DNA from: Rutidosis leptorrhynchoides
Lineage: Eukaryota; Streptophyta; Magnoliopsida; Asterales; Asteraceae
Length of the DNA stretch: 64,000 nucleotides
Assembly: GCF_046630445.1 (NCBI RefSeq)
Contig: NC_092336.1
Span: 504,261,001 to 504,325,000, forward strand
Direction: 5' to 3'
Shown: positions 1 through 13,327 of the stretch, piece by piece
How positions within the stretch are numbered: position 1 is the stretch's first letter
Layout: every line of letters begins with the position of its first letter
Notes under the pieces: model-generated
Told to the model about the DNA's origin: nothing
Databases searched by the model: none
Seen by the model: the letters and a program-made list of their open reading frames with translations, nothing else
Program-made: the position numbers and the translations under genes

Positions 1-2518
1 CGAAATCAGTTTCTTGAATGCAGTTTTTACACAATATCATACAAACATGGACTCCAAATCTTGTCCTTATTTTAGTATGCAACAGCGGAAGCTCTTAATA
101 TTCACCTGAGAATAAACATGCTTTAAACGTCAACAAAAATGTTGGTGAATTATAGGTTTAACCTATATATATCAAATCGTAACAATAGACCACAAGATTT
201 CATATTTCAATACACATCCCATACATAGAGATAAAAATCATTCATATGGTGAACACCTGGTAACCGACATTAACAAGATGCATATATAAGAATATCCCCA
301 TCATTCCGGGACACCCTTCGGATATGATATAAATTTCGAAGTACTAAAGCATCCGGTACTTTGGATGGGGTTTGTTAGGCCCAATAGATCTATCTTTAGG
401 ATTCGCGTCAATTAGGGTGTCTGTTCCCTAATTCTTAGATTACCAGACTTAATAAAAAGGGGCATATTCGATTTCGATAATTCAACCATAGAATGTAGTT
501 TCACGTACTTGTGTCTATTTTGTAAATCATTGATAAAACCTGCATGTATTCTCATCCCAAAAATATTAGATTTTAAAAGTGGGACTATAACTCACTTTCA
601 CAGATTTTTTTACTTCGTCGAGAAGTAAGACTTGGCCACTGTTGATTCACAAACCTATAACAATATATACATATATATTAAAGTATGTTCAAAATATATT
701 TACAACACTTTTAATATATTTTGATGTTTTAAGTTTATTAAGTCAGCTGTCCTCGTTATTAACCTACAACTAGTTGTCCACAGTTAGATGTACAGAAATA
801 AATCGATAAATATTATCTTGAATCAATCCACGACCCAGTGTATATGTATCTCAGTATTGATCACAACTCAAACTATATATATTTTGGAATCAACCTCAAC
901 CCTGTATAGCTAACTCCAACATTTACATATAGAGTGTCCATGGTTGTTCCGAAATATATATAGATGTGTCGACATGATAGGTCGAAACATTGTATACGTG
1001 TCTATGGTATCTCAAGATTACATAATATACAATACAAGTTGATTAAGTTATGGTTGGAATAGATTTGTTACCAATTTTCACGTAGCTAAAATGAGAAAAA
1101 TTATCCAATCTTGTTTTACCCATAACTTCTTCATTTTAAATCCGTTTTGAGTGAATCAAATTGCTATGGTTTCATATTGAACTCTATTTTATAATCTAAA
1201 CAGAAAAAATATAGGTTTATAGTCGGAAAAATAAGTTACAAGTCGTTTTTGTAAAGGTAGTCATTTCAGTCGAAAGAACGACGTCTAGATGACCATTTTA
1301 GAAAACATACTTCCACTTTGAGTTTAACCATAATTTTTGGATATAGTTTCATGTTCATAATAAAAATCATTTTCTCAGAATACCAACTTTTAAATCAAAG
1401 TTTATCATAGTTTTTAATTAACTAACCCAAAACAGCCCGCGGTGTTACTACGACGGCGTAAATCCGGTTTTACGGTGTTTTTTGTGTTTCCGGGTTTTAA
1501 ATCATTAAGTTAGCATATCATATAAATATAGAACATGTGTTTAGTTAATTTTAAAAGTCAAGTTAGAAGGATTAACTTTTGTTTGCGAACAAGTTTAGAA
1601 TTAACTAAACTATGTTCTAGTGATTACGAGTTTAAACCTTCGAATAAGATAGTTTTATATATATGAATCGAATGATGTTATGAACGTCATTAATACCTCA
1701 AGTTTAGTAGGTAAACCTACTAGAACTGAAAAGAAATGATCTAGCTTCAAAGGATCTTGGATGGCTTGAAAGTTCTTGAAGTAGGATCATGACACAAAAA
1801 CAAGTTCAAGTAAGATTTTTACTCGAATTAAGATAGTTTATAGTTATAGAAATTGAATCAAAGTTTAAATATGAATATTACCTTGAATAATAAAGATAAC
1901 ATACTGTATATAACAAAGGTTTCTTGATCTTAGATGATTACTTGGAATGGATTAGAAAGCTTGGAAGTAAATTAGTAAACTTGAAGGGATTTTTGAAGTG
2001 TTCTTGAAGTGTTCTTCCTATGATGATTATAGCTTGATTCTTGAAGTGATTTTTGATGAAGATGATGATTAACTACTGGAAAAATACATTCATAATAGTG
2101 TGTGTGTGTGTGTTGAGAGAGAATTAGAAAGAGAATTGGAAGTGAAATGGAGTGAATGATGAGTGGTAATTGGTGAGTGGTGAGTGGGATTAAAAGGAGT
2201 TCTAGTTAGTTGACTAGCTCATGGTAGAATTTAAAATTGATTAGTCATACATGACATAATCAAGAGTGGAATCCCATGCTAGTTCCTATTGGTATATACC
2301 CATAGTAAGTACGTTTTGAAGCTGTGTATAATACGGGTAAGAATACGACTAGAATTCTTGATGAAAGAAAAGAATGGGAAAGTAACTGTAACCATTTTTG
2401 TTAAGTATAAGTGTTTTGATATATGTCTTGAAGTCTTCCAAAAGTATTTTAATACATCTAAATACACTACATGTATATACATTTTAACTGAGTCGTTAAG
2501 TCATCGTTAGTCGTTACA
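1..2518 (-). mobile_element. LTR of a minus-strand LTR retrotransposon, runs off the window start
   Basis: Read on the minus strand, the sequence begins TGTAACGACTAACG at 2518, directly against the gag coding sequence of the plus-strand Tekay element, with no polypurine tract between. It is therefore a 5' LTR or a solo LTR inserted into that gag. A leader-like CT/CA-rich stretch follows at about 2190-2090 (minus). Positions about 90-660 contain the 600-base module shared with the LTRs near 30.6, 37.1, 45.2, 51.0 and 62.3 kb. About 750-1030 resembles 42950-43215. No coding sequence is seen. The other LTR end and any body lie outside the window. Confidence 0.7.
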
Positions 2519-5500
2519 TGTGATTTCTGCCGAAAAGGTTACTGTGGATGCTGTGATCCACATGGCACAGAGTTTAATGATGGCTAAACGTAGGAGAGTT
2601 TCGGCTAATAAACAAGTCGAAGTTAAAAATGGTGACAATAAGAGGAAATTTGAACCATCTCAGGGTTCAGCTCAAAATGTTAACAAGAAACCGGGGAATG
2701 GTACGAGACCCGGTTATCAGGGTACTAGTCCGTTTTGTTCTAAATGTGAAAGGCATCATCCGGGAAAGTGCACTGCTATGTGTACAATATGTAAGAAGAT
2801 AGGCCATGCTGCAAAGACTTGTAGAACCCTACCTCAGAATAGAGCCATTGTTCCGGCTAGAGCTCCTCCAACATGCTATACTTGTGGTGAAAAGGGGCAT
2901 ATTAGCCCGAATTGTCCAAAGAAGAAAGATACTCCAGCTACTGGAGCAATTGCTACTGCCAAAGGTTGTGCTTTTGTGATTACTGCTACAGAAGCCAGTG
3001 ATGAGGATGAGGTCATTACCGGTACGTACCTTGTCAATAATTGTTATGCCACTATTTTATTTGATACGGGAGCCGATAAGAGTTATGTGTCAAATGAGTT
3101 TTGCACCCTTTTTACTGAAAAGCCCCAAACCCTACAAACCAGACGATTAGTAGAAGTGGCTAATGGGAAGTTAATGAAAGTTGATAAAATATATAAAAAC
3201 TGCAACCTAATTCTAGCCGATAAGGAATTCAAGATAGACCTTTTACCGGTCGAGCTAGGTAGTTTCGATGTAGTGGTTGGAATGGATTGGTTAGGTCCAT
3301 TGAGAGCAGCCATCATGTGTTTCGATAAGACCGTTCAAATTCCATTAGGAAGTGGAGAAACTCTTATTATCCAAGGCAAACGGAGTTGTTCCAATCTTAA
3401 TATCATCTCATGTCTTAAAGCCCGTAAGTACCTTGTGAAAGGTTACTCCGCCATACTAGCTCACGTTAAAATGATCGAATCCGAAGAAACGCGTATTGAA
3501 AATGTCCCGGTTGTTAAAGATTTTCCCGATGTGTTTCCCGAAGATCTCCCTGGTCTTCCACCACCTCGTCAAGTTGAGTTTCAAATCGATTTATCTCCAG
3601 GTGCTGCACCCATTGCTAAAGCACCGTATCATTTAGCACCTTCCGAAATGAAGGAACTTTCTAACCAACTCCAAGAACTTTTGGATCTAGGTTTTATTCG
3701 TCCAAGTTCGTCACCGTGGGGAGCTCCTATCTTATTTGTCAAAAAGAAGGATGGTACGTTGAGAATGTGTATTGATTACCGAGAACTCAACAAGCTTACC
3801 ATAAAGAACCGTTACCCGTTACCTCGCATTGATGATCTCTTCGACCAACTTCAAGGGTCAAGCGTTTATTCTAAGATTCATTTAAGATCCTGTTATCACC
3901 AGCTCAGAGTCAAGGAGTCCGACATTCCTAAGACTGCATTCCACACCCGATATGGACATTACGAATTTTGTGTTATGCCTTTCGGTTTAACCAATGCTCC
4001 AGCCGTATTTATGGATCTTATGAACCGTGTTTGCAAGCCCTACCTTGATAAATTCGTTATTGTTTTCATCGATGACATCTTGATCTATTCTAAAAGCGAG
4101 AAAGAACATGAGCAACATTTACGATTGATTCTTGAACTTTTAAGAAAAGAACAACTCTACACAAAATTTTCTAAGTGTGAGTTTTGGCTTAGAACCATAC
4201 AATTCCTTGGACATGTTGTAGATAGTAATGGAATACATGTCGATCCCGCTAAAATCACCGCTGTTCAGAATTGGGAAGTGCCAAAGACTGCGAAGCATAT
4301 TCGCCAATTTTTGGGACTTGCCGGTTACTACCGAAGATTTATTAAAGATTTTTCTCTTCTTGCAAAGCCTCTCACCAAGTTAACTCATAAAGGAAAGAAA
4401 TTCGAGTGGTCCGAAGAACAAGAGTCTGCGTTTAAGATTCTGAAAGAGAAGTTGACCATTGCTCTGATCTTATCTTTACCTGAAGGTTCCGACGATTTTG
4501 TTGTCTACTGCGATGCCTCGAAACAAGGGTTCGGTTGTGTTCTAATGCAACGCAAGAAGGTTATCGCTTATGCCTCCCGACAATTAAAGAAACATGAAGT
4601 TAATTACACCACACACGATTTGGAGTTAGGGGCTATGGTATTCGCTCTAAAGATGTGGCGACATTATCTATACGGTACTAAGTTTACGATATTCACCGAC
4701 CATAAGAGTCTTCAGCATGTCTTTAATCAGAAACAGCTAAACATGAGACAGAGACGATGGCTCGAATTGTTAAATGATTATGATTGTGAACTAAAGTATC
4801 ATCCGGGAAAGGCAAATGTAGTTGCCGATGCTCTAAGTCGAAAGGACGAAGTTACGCGTGTTCGTGCCTTGAATCTTAAGATCAAATCGAATCTCATCTC
4901 TCGAATCTGCGAAGTTCAAGTTGAAGCTATCAAACCTACACTTATCGAAGGAGAAGGACCTATAAATTTCGAAAACCAACTGCAAGTTAAGTCCAATGGT
5001 ACAAGATACTTTGGTAATCGAATTTGGGTTCCTCGTTATGGTAATCTCCTTGAACTAGTCTTGGATGAAGCACATAAGACTAGGTATTCTATTCATCCCA
5101 GTTCTAATAAAATGTATCAGGATATGAAAGAGTTCTACTGGTGGCCCAACATGAAAGGCGACATTGCTACTTATGTGAGTAAGTGTCTTACTTGTTCGAA
5201 AGTTAAAGTCGAGCACCAAAAGCCTTCTGGTCTTCTAACTCAACCCGATATTCCACAGTGGAAGTGGGATGGTATAGCTATGGACTTTATCACAAAATTT
5301 CCTAAGACTGCAAATGGCAATGATACGATTTGGGTCATAGTTGATCGTCTCACTAAGTCTGCACATTTCATACCAATCAAAGAGACTGACAGAATGGAAA
5401 AGTTAGCTCGACTCTATGTTAAAGAGATTGTTACTCGTCATGGTGTCCCTACTTCTATTATCTCGGATAGCGATAGTCGATTTACTTCCAATTTCTGGAA

Positions 5501-6350
5501 ATCCTTGCAAGCGTCTCTTGGAACTCGACTCGACATGAGTACAGCTTATCATCCGCAAACGGACGGTCAAAGTGAACGAACTATCCAAACTTTGGAGGAT
5601 ATGCTACGAGCATGTGTTATCGATTTCGGTAAAGGGTGGGATAAACACCTACCTTTAGTCGAGTTTTCTTACAACAACAGCTATCACTCTAGTATTAAAG
5701 CTGCACCATTCGAAGCTTTATACGGTCGCAAATGTATATCTTCGTTATGTTGGGATGAACTCGAGGACATATAATTAACTGGTCCTGAACTTATTCATGA
5801 AACTTCCGAAAAGATCGTGCAAATCAAGAAGCGTTTAGAAACCGCTCGTAGTCGACAAAAGAGTTATGCCGACCGTCACCGAAAACCGTTAGAATTCCAA
5901 GTTGGAGATAACGTTATGTTGAAAGTATCTCCTTGGAAAGGTGTTATCTGCTTTGGTAAACGAAGTAAACTCAGTCCGCGTTATGTTGAACCTTTCAAAG
6001 TTATTCAAAGAATCGGTCCCGTTGCGTATCGATTAGAACTTCCAGCTGAACTAAGTCAAGTACATGATGTGTTTCATGTCTCAAATCTGAAAAAGTGTCT
6101 CGCCGAAGATACTCTTGTTATTCCTTTGAATGATATCCGCATTGATGAGAAAATGCACTTTGTCGAAGAACCTATAGAGATTATGAAAGAAGAGGTCAAA
6201 GAGACTCGTAAGAGCAACATACCTATTGTTAAAGTCCGTTGGAATTCGCGTAGGGGCCCCGAATATACCTGGGAACGCAAAGACCAAATGATACGGAAAT
6301 ACCCCCATCTCTTCCCAACTGTTGATGAAGCAGACGGGAACTCCACTTAA
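2519..6350 (+). pseudogene. Tekay gag-pol polyprotein, interrupted and inactivated
   Basis: One frame runs from 2520 to 6350, broken by a single stop codon TAA at 5772-5774. It opens on GTG because the gag N-terminus lies beyond the inserted LTR. Numbering from 2520: three zinc-knuckle-like motifs (residues 73-84, 88-101, 119-132), aspartic protease DTGA (182-185), RT with FIDD at 517-520, RNase H acidic residues near 665, 702, 727 and 770, an integrase HHCC zinc finger (about 852-892), and the integrase triad D922, D983, E1019. After the stop the frame continues to a C-terminal chromodomain-like segment (about 6170-6320), which places it in the chromoviruses. The motif-A aspartate of RT is replaced by histidine (H454, in [10 protein letters not shown]), so RT should be inactive even without the stop. 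Confidence 0.9.
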
Positions 6351-6370
6351 AACTTCGGGACAAAGTTTTC

Positions 6371-6386
6371 ATTAACGGGGAGGTAC
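6371..6386 (+). other. Polypurine tract of the Tekay element
   Basis: The purine-rich ATTAACGGGGAGGTAC lies directly before the 3' LTR start (TATAACGACCC, probably a mutated TGTAACGACCC). This is the expected primer for plus-strand DNA synthesis. Confidence 0.8.
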
Positions 6387-9300
6387 TATAACGACCCTCA
6401 TTTTTTTTTTCTTTCCATCTATATAATGCCCGAACAAAAGATTTAAGTAAAATGAATAAACTCTAATTATTAATAAAAGGTCGTTATAAAACATACGAAA
6501 TTAACGAATGTTAAACGAATAATAAATTTTATTCAACAACGTACGCGTAAGAATTTTTATAAAAAAAAATTATGTCATAACATGATTACATATAAAATAC
6601 TTACATTACTTTTTTTTAGTTAATATATTATACAATTAACTATATAATAAATACAAGTATATATAAATGTAGTAACATATATAAAACTAATAAAATTATA
6701 AAGTAATAATTTAATTAAATAAAAACCACATTTAGTATTTATAATTTTATAAATACCGAATATATATTTATATTTATCAAAATTCGTATTTAATAATTAA
6801 ATAAAAATAGAAATTAATTTAGTTAACATTTTTAGAACTATGAAATATAAATATTCTATTTTTATAAAAAAATATATATATATATATAAACACCCCATCA
6901 TGGGCTTCGGCCGATTGTAAAAAAAAAATGTATTTTTATATATAAACTAGATCTAGATCCACTTTTATTTATTTTATTCCTACTTTTAATTTTACTTTTA
7001 TTTATTTATATTTTGAAATGATGGCATGACTGGCCATAAATACTTTTAATTTTTTTTACAAGACACTAGTTATTTTTTTATAAACTTTTGTATTTTTTAT
7101 TTTCTCTTTACCAAAAATTGTAACTATAAATACCATAGCCTAGTTCACAAATTTGTACACCAAAAACTTGAAGAATTCTCTCTCAAATCTCTGGAAATTT
7201 TTTTTTGTAAGTTCTCTATATTTTTTTTTATAGTTTTATTTCAGTTTTAATTATGTTTTTATGTTAGCCGATTGTTAAATACAAATTAAATTCAAGTTAA
7301 TTATAAATAAATAAAATAAATACATGATAATTAGTATAAAGTATCATAATGGTTATAAAAATATTTTTATGATTTATATATTAGGAAACTATATTAATTT
7401 ATATTTAAAAACGAATTATTAAATTATCGGTAAATACATGTAAATGCATAATAAATATTAAAAGAATTTATATAACTGATCTAATAATTTTCGAGTGTCA
7501 CACATGATGTAAAAACATTTCTGGAACTGAATGTTTGGTTTATTTATCATTTTATATATTTATTTTCTATTTATCATTGTTTTGGTAATTATATGTAAAT
7601 ACATATAAATAGAGATAAATGTTTTTAAATAATGAGAACTATATGTACTGAAGGAAAACAGTTGGAAAACAATTAAAAATGATGTAAAAATTATTTTTAG
7701 AATTATTAACTATTTATTTATATTTAATTCTGATTATATACATAAAATAAAACAAAATTTGAAATAAATAGTTAAGTAAGTAATATAAGTATACAAATAA
7801 TTTTCCTGAGATTGTAATACTTGAACAAACAAGTGAAAATTATAAAAGTTGATTTTCAAAGTCGAATTATATTTTTTTTATTTAATATTATAAATAATGT
7901 AAATTTCGAATTTAATATTTAAATATGTAACATATATATATAAATAATTTTCTTGAGTTTAGTACACTTATGGAAGGTCACGAAAAATATAAAATATTTT
8001 ATTTGAGTTAAATTGGTATTTTATACATAATTAACTATGAATTATTGTAAACCGAGAGCAAAATTTGAAATAAATACTTAAACATCGTAACAATGAATTA
8101 TAAAATTTTCCTATGTTTATATTGATCAGTAGATCCTAAGAAAAATATTAGATGTGATTTAAAACATATTTATCTATTTAATTGTATTTAGCTCTTAAAA
8201 CAATAATAGCAAATAATAATTAATGCATAAAAACTAGTATTAATGTATAGAAATTTTTTATAAAGTTTTAAACATGTTACCTTCTAATAAGAAGTCAATA
8301 AAATGTTAGTGAGCATTATTAGAAAATTATTAATGCTTATATTGATCTAAAACTTAAATTTAAACTATATATATATATATGTATCCTTACATGTATAATA
8401 AATATAAGATATAAATTAAAATACTAAACCCTAAACCTTTAATACTACCTCTAATTACTACTACACTAATTTAACCTACTTATCTAATACTACTATTATT
8501 ACGTATAGGTATAACTTAAACTTTAAACCTAAAACGTATTGGAAGGGTATATTAGAAGGGTATAGATCTTGATCTTTCTCGGAGGAGTGGACGCTCGAAA
8601 GTCTAGGCGGAGAGTTTGGGCTTCCGATTTAAAGGGTCCTGTGGCTCAGAACCCTATGACCTGAAAAGGCCATTCGAATTGAAAGTGTTAGATTGGAAGT
8701 TCGTCTAATATGAAAAGCCTTTCCAAAACGAGAAACCTTCTTTAATAAGAAACTTACTAAACATGGAAACTTAGTAAAGGAAACTACACTTAAACATTGA
8801 TAAATTTATCTTAACAAAGGGTAAAACATCTAAACTATTCTCAACTTATTCTTAGGTTGACTTCTCCGTGCTTCGATCATCCATACTTTCTCTTTAAGGA
8901 ATACTTTCACTCACCGAATTACTAAGGTGACTTTCATAGCCCCACTCTTATTGCTATAGCACTTTTTATACTTACTGGGGTGAGACACATGCTGCTTTTA
9001 TACTTTAAACAACTTAGATACAAGTACGAACTTAAACTGTGCTATGACTAGCTTATGCTACTAAGACCCCACAGTGATATTTTTTAATTGCTTTCAGGAT
9101 AAGGCATTCTTAATTATTGGGGGTAGGCCTATCGGGAGTAACATCCCCGATACACTTGACCGCGATGTCTTTGTATTACTTAATAATGATTTAAACATGG
9201 TGATAAGATACTGTCAACTTATCATCGGGGTAATAAAACAAACGTTTAGTCTAAAATATCACGAATCAGTACTACTTTTGGATCTGCGTGATCTACTTTT

Positions 9301-9643
9301 ATAACAAATCTTGTGGTCTAAGAACAAACGGTCAATCATATTTGTTAAACCTATGAATTTCACTCAACCTTTTTGGTTGACACTTTTAGCATGTTTATCT
9401 CAGGTACTGAATGATCAGGACCTCTATATCTATTGCTTATGTGATGACTTACTTGGCTAGGATCAAGACTTATCGCATATTTACTTTTCTGCATTTGAAC
9501 AATTTATAATTCTTGTAACGACATTATTAATCCTTCCGCTGCAATTTGGTTTTATTCATATAGTTATTGTTATCATTTTATAATATGTTGGTATGTATTA
9601 TGATATTGAATCACATTTCGCCCAAGCCCTAACTGGGGGTACA
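6387..9643 (+). repeat. 3' LTR of the Tekay element (about 3.26 kb)
   Basis: It starts TATAACGACCC after the polypurine tract and ends about GGGGGTACA, where copia integrase sequence resumes on the other strand. It is non-coding and very AT-rich from 6400 to 8500. A TATA box at 7124 divides a short U3 from a long R-U5. The U5 end carries two stem-loops (9130-9152 and 9199-9226) and a CAACC-T5-GGTTG stem-loop (9365-9379) followed by a GCATGTTTATCTCAGGT motif, also found in unrelated LTRs here. Confidence 0.75.
7124..7134 (+). promoter_or_regulatory. TATA box in the Tekay LTR
   Basis: CTATAAATACC is followed 60 bases on by a CTCTCTC-rich stretch typical of a plant 5' untranslated start. It is the best promoter candidate in this LTR. 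Confidence 0.6.
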
Positions 9644-10652
9644 GAGACTCTTCTCCAAAAACTCAGCATATCTAGCAGTGAAAACCTTGTTTTCTGCTGG
9701 ATAGTAGAAGTAGTATCCCATCGTTTCCTTTGGGTATCCTACAAAGATACATTTGATAGTTCTGGACTCAAGTTTTTTCGGTGTATCACGCTTCACGTGA
9801 GCCTCACAACCCCAGACTTTCAAGTAAGACAGATTTGGGACTTTCCCATGCCATATTTCATATGGTGTCTTGTCTACCTTCTTGGTTGGAACCATGTTGA
9901 GAATGCGTGCAGCAGACTCTAGAGCATATCCCCAAAAGGATACTGGTAAAGTTGTTAGACTCATCATTGATGGAACCATGTCAAGCAAAGTTAGATTTCT
10001 CCTTTCTGACACCCCATTATGCTGAGGTGTGTAAGGAGGAGTAAACTGTGAGACAATCCCACGATCTCTCAGATGATCTAAAAACTCTTGACTCATATAT
10101 TCGCCTCCACGGTCAGACCGTAGAACCTTAATGGTCTTTCCGATTTGATTTTCTACTTCATTTTGAAACGCTTTGAACGTTTCAAATACTTCATGTTTAT
10201 GTTTAATCAAGTAAACATAACCATATCTACTGAAATCATCAGTAAAAGTAACGAAGTACTTAGCTCCATCTCTAGACATTGTTCTAAATGGGCCACATAC
10301 ATCAGTATGAATGAGTCCAAGTAGATCACTCGCCCTTTCAACCTGGTGGGTAAAGGGTTTCTTTGTCATTTTTCCAGATAAACAAGATTCACATATGTCA
10401 AACGACTCATTGCCAGTTGACTCAAGAAGCCCATCGTGTTGCAGCTTTGTTATGCGTTTCTTGTTTATATGATCAAGACGACAATGCCATAGATATGTGG
10501 AATTCAAATCATGCTTGAATTTCTTAGAGCTACAGTTAAATATAGAACTTTCGTTTGGAACAAGATTATGCATGTCAATTTCAAAAATACCATCTCTAGG
10601 AATAGCATTAAAATAAAAAATATTATCCTTAGAAACCGAAATACCATAATCT
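9644..10652 (-). pseudogene. Copia GAG-pre-integrase and integrase, truncated
   Basis: A frame from 10573 to about 9645 encodes a GAG-pre-integrase domain (WHCRLDHINKKR, then a CX2C-type finger CESCLSGK) and the integrase core, with the triad in TDVCGPF, SDRGGEY and HNGVSERRN. It ends in the C-terminal integrase region where the Tekay LTR interrupts it. Upstream (10573-10652) the frame continues from a fragment of the region between protease and pre-integrase. The protease with its DTG motif is missing, lost at the junction near 10653 that joins gag to pol. No RT is present. Confidence 0.85.
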
Positions 10653-10664
10653 GTAAATTACATA

Positions 10665-11514
10665 ATTGGCTCTCAACTCTTCCAAGTAAAGCACATAGTT
10701 TCGTCTCCAATGACCAATCTGGCCACAATGGTGACAAGCCATGTTCTTTGCGGGATGCTCTTTCTTTGCTGGTGGTGGAATTTTCTTCTTTGGTGTGTAA
10801 GCTGGCTTACTCTCTCCTTTTCCCTTTCCACTAGCAGGTTGCGGCTTTATTTTCTGGATTTTACCTTCCTTTATGGTTAAGACTGCCGGAGTCTTCTTTG
10901 GTAGCCCCTTTTTAGCTTGCTTAAGCATTGCATGTAGCTCAGGAATGGTTTTTCCCATGCTATGCATATTGTAATTCATTACAAATCCATCATAGTCCTT
11001 GGATAGTGAAGTAAGTATCAAGTGCACTCCAAGAACTGGTGGCATAGCATAACCTAGGCGCTCCAATTAATCCAGATAGCCTTTCATCTTCAAGACATAT
11101 TGGCTAACTGGCTGCCCCAACTCATGTTTGCAAGCGTGAAATGCTTTCACAGTTTCAAACAATTCCTGTTCTGCCTGCTGTTGGAACATCGTTTTGAGTT
11201 CCTCAATCATGTCATATGCATTGTAGTCCATTAAGTTCCTTTGGATCTCAGAGTTCATGCTAGCAAGCATAAGACATGCTGCTTCAAGTTGTTCGTTATA
11301 CTGCTTAGTATAAGCATTACGAACAGTAGCACTGGCAGTTTTCAGGTGGAGCTTCATGTAAAGGATTTTCCAGATGGTGCAACTTCCTTTCAGACTTTAA
11401 GACAATCTGAAGGTTTCGATACCAGTCAATGAAGCTGTTACCATTCATATTTTCCTTCTCAAGGATTGACCGTATGGTCATGTTGTTTACGGATTGAATT
11501 GCGTTTGGTGTCAT
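10665..11514 (-). pseudogene. Copia gag, copy 1 (broken)
   Basis: Minus-strand gag beginning MTPNAIQSVNN at 11514, with a UBN2/retrotransposon gag-like body and a zinc knuckle CHHCGQIGHW near 10735. Two lesions are visible. The N-terminal frame shifts to the body frame at about 11320-11357, a lesion shared with copy 2 and so older than the duplication. A CAA-to-TAA stop lies at 11064-11066, where copy 2 keeps CAA. The 3' end runs into a 12-base piece of leader and then pol. Confidence 0.85.
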
Positions 11515-12477
11515 CTACAAAATAAACAAGGTTCTTTTAGTATCTTTAATAATTATCCTTTTATAAATTAACTACCCATGTTTTAAAAAAAAACTTATAA
11601 AACTATTAATTTTTGTAAAAGGCTAAGATCCACATTGTGCTTCCACCATCACATCAGTTGATCTGCTAGCAATGGTGGATTCAATCGGTAGGCGGCGGGC
11701 ACCAATTGCGTTACAAGTGCAACTCTTAGATCTTTATGGGACTCACGACATTTAGTGTCTAACACTAGTGTCATGCTGGCATGTTTAGTCCCATCCTTGC
11801 CTCGAGTTACGGTCTCACCTCTCAACTCGATTAAGACATCCAATCGTGAAGCGTGTAAAAATTAATCTAGGTCTCACGCATAGATAATGATCACCTTGAG
11901 TTATAATTCAACTAGGTCTCACGCATAGTCAAAGAATAACGACAAGTGTTTCAACTGAATTGGACGGCACGACTTAAATTTCGTCGGGTATATTAAACAA
12001 TTTTAATAATCTTTTAGAAAAATTGTGTTACGAATATTACAAGCATAATATTCGCCTCACAAGTTAAAAATGTTTTAACTTGATTTTAATTATGTTTTGA
12101 TTTTTGTTGTCACATGGCAAATTATACACAATCACATAACATATAAGATCCAACCAAACAAAATAAAACATAATAAGTATGTGCATAGCCTCAACCAATG
12201 AAAATCCTATGCTTGGTCTCACGAGCCATTATGAGAACTAAGCGGTCAACTAAAGGGACAATCACAAAAGTAAACCTTAGAAGCTCCCACTTGCGTCAAG
12301 ATCTCATGATGACCAAGTGTCCTCCTTCACCGCATCTCTCTCAGCTTTTGTCCATTGACTTTACTGCAAGTGTGTCTTCATGGCCAAATACCGTTCACTT
12401 CAAGTCTTTAATCTCATCATGGAGGTTACATTTATTATAAAATAAAATACAACTAATCTAGAATTGTAAATTACATC

Positions 12478-13327
12478 ATTGGCTCTCAACTCTTCCAAGT
12501 AAAGCACACAGTTTCGTCTCCAATGACCAATCTGGCCACAATGGTGACAAGCCATGTTCTTTGCGGGATGCTCTTTCTTTGCTGGTGGTGGAATTTTCTT
12601 CTTAGGTGTGTAAGCTGGCTTACTCTTTCCTTTTCCCTTTCCACTAGCAGCTTGCGGCTTTCTTTTCTGGATTTTACCTTCCTTTATGGTTAAGACTACA
12701 GGAGTCTTCTTTGGTAGCCCCTTTTCAGCTTGCTTAAGCATTGCATGTAGCTCAGGAATGGTTTTTCCCATGCTATGCATATTGTAATTCATTACAAATC
12801 CATCATAGTCCTTGGATAGTGAAGTAAGTATCAAGTGCACTCCAAGAACTGGTGGCATAGCATAACCTAGGCGCTCCAATTGATCCAGATAGCCTTTCAT
12901 CTTCAAGACATATTGGCTAACTGGCTGCCCCAACTCATGTTTGCAAGCGTGAAACGCTTTCACAGTTTCAAACAATTCCTGTTCTGCCTGCTGTTGGAAC
13001 ATCGTTTTGAGTTCCTCAATCATGTCATATGCATTGTTGTCCATTAAGTTCCTTTGGATCTCAGAGTTCATGCTAGCAAGCATAAGACATGCTACTTCAA
13101 GTTGTTCGTTATACTGCTTAGTATAAGCATTACGAACAGTAGCACTAGCAGTTTTCAGGTGGAGCTTCATGTAAAGGATTTTCCAGATGGTGCAACTTCC
13201 TTTCAGACTTTAAGACAATCTGAAGGTTTCGATACCAGTCAATGAAGCTGTTACCATTCAATTTTTCCTTCTCAAGGATTGACCTTATGGTCATGTTGTT
13301 TACGGATTGAATTGCGTTTGGTGTCAT
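12478..13327 (-). pseudogene. Copia gag, copy 2 (broken)
   Basis: Second copy of the same gag, very similar to copy 1. The start lies at 13327, the body frame runs 13170-12400, and the zinc knuckle CHHCGQIGHWRRNC is near 12550. It keeps the glutamine codon that became a stop in copy 1 but carries the same frameshift near 13145-13170. At its 3' end gag runs directly into leader sequence instead of protease/pol, so it cannot make a Gag-Pol protein. Confidence 0.85.

Larger units (their letters stand above)
2519..9643 (+). mobile_element. Ty3/gypsy chromovirus, Tekay type, 3' part (gag-pol plus 3' LTR)
   Basis: The sequence holds the gag C-terminus, protease, RT, RNase H, integrase, a chromodomain-like tail, a polypurine tract (6371-6386) and a long 3' LTR. 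The 5' part is cut off by the LTR ending at 2518, so the rest presumably lies left of the window. The right LTR ends about 9643 in GGGGGTACA and abuts copia integrase sequence, so this element probably inserted into that copia. A 5-base target duplication cannot be tested because the left end is absent. Confidence 0.8.

Noticed and set aside
9074..9304. 76-codon plus-strand frame in the Tekay LTR
   Set aside because: Non-coding U5 sequence with stem-loops; no gag or host similarity seen.
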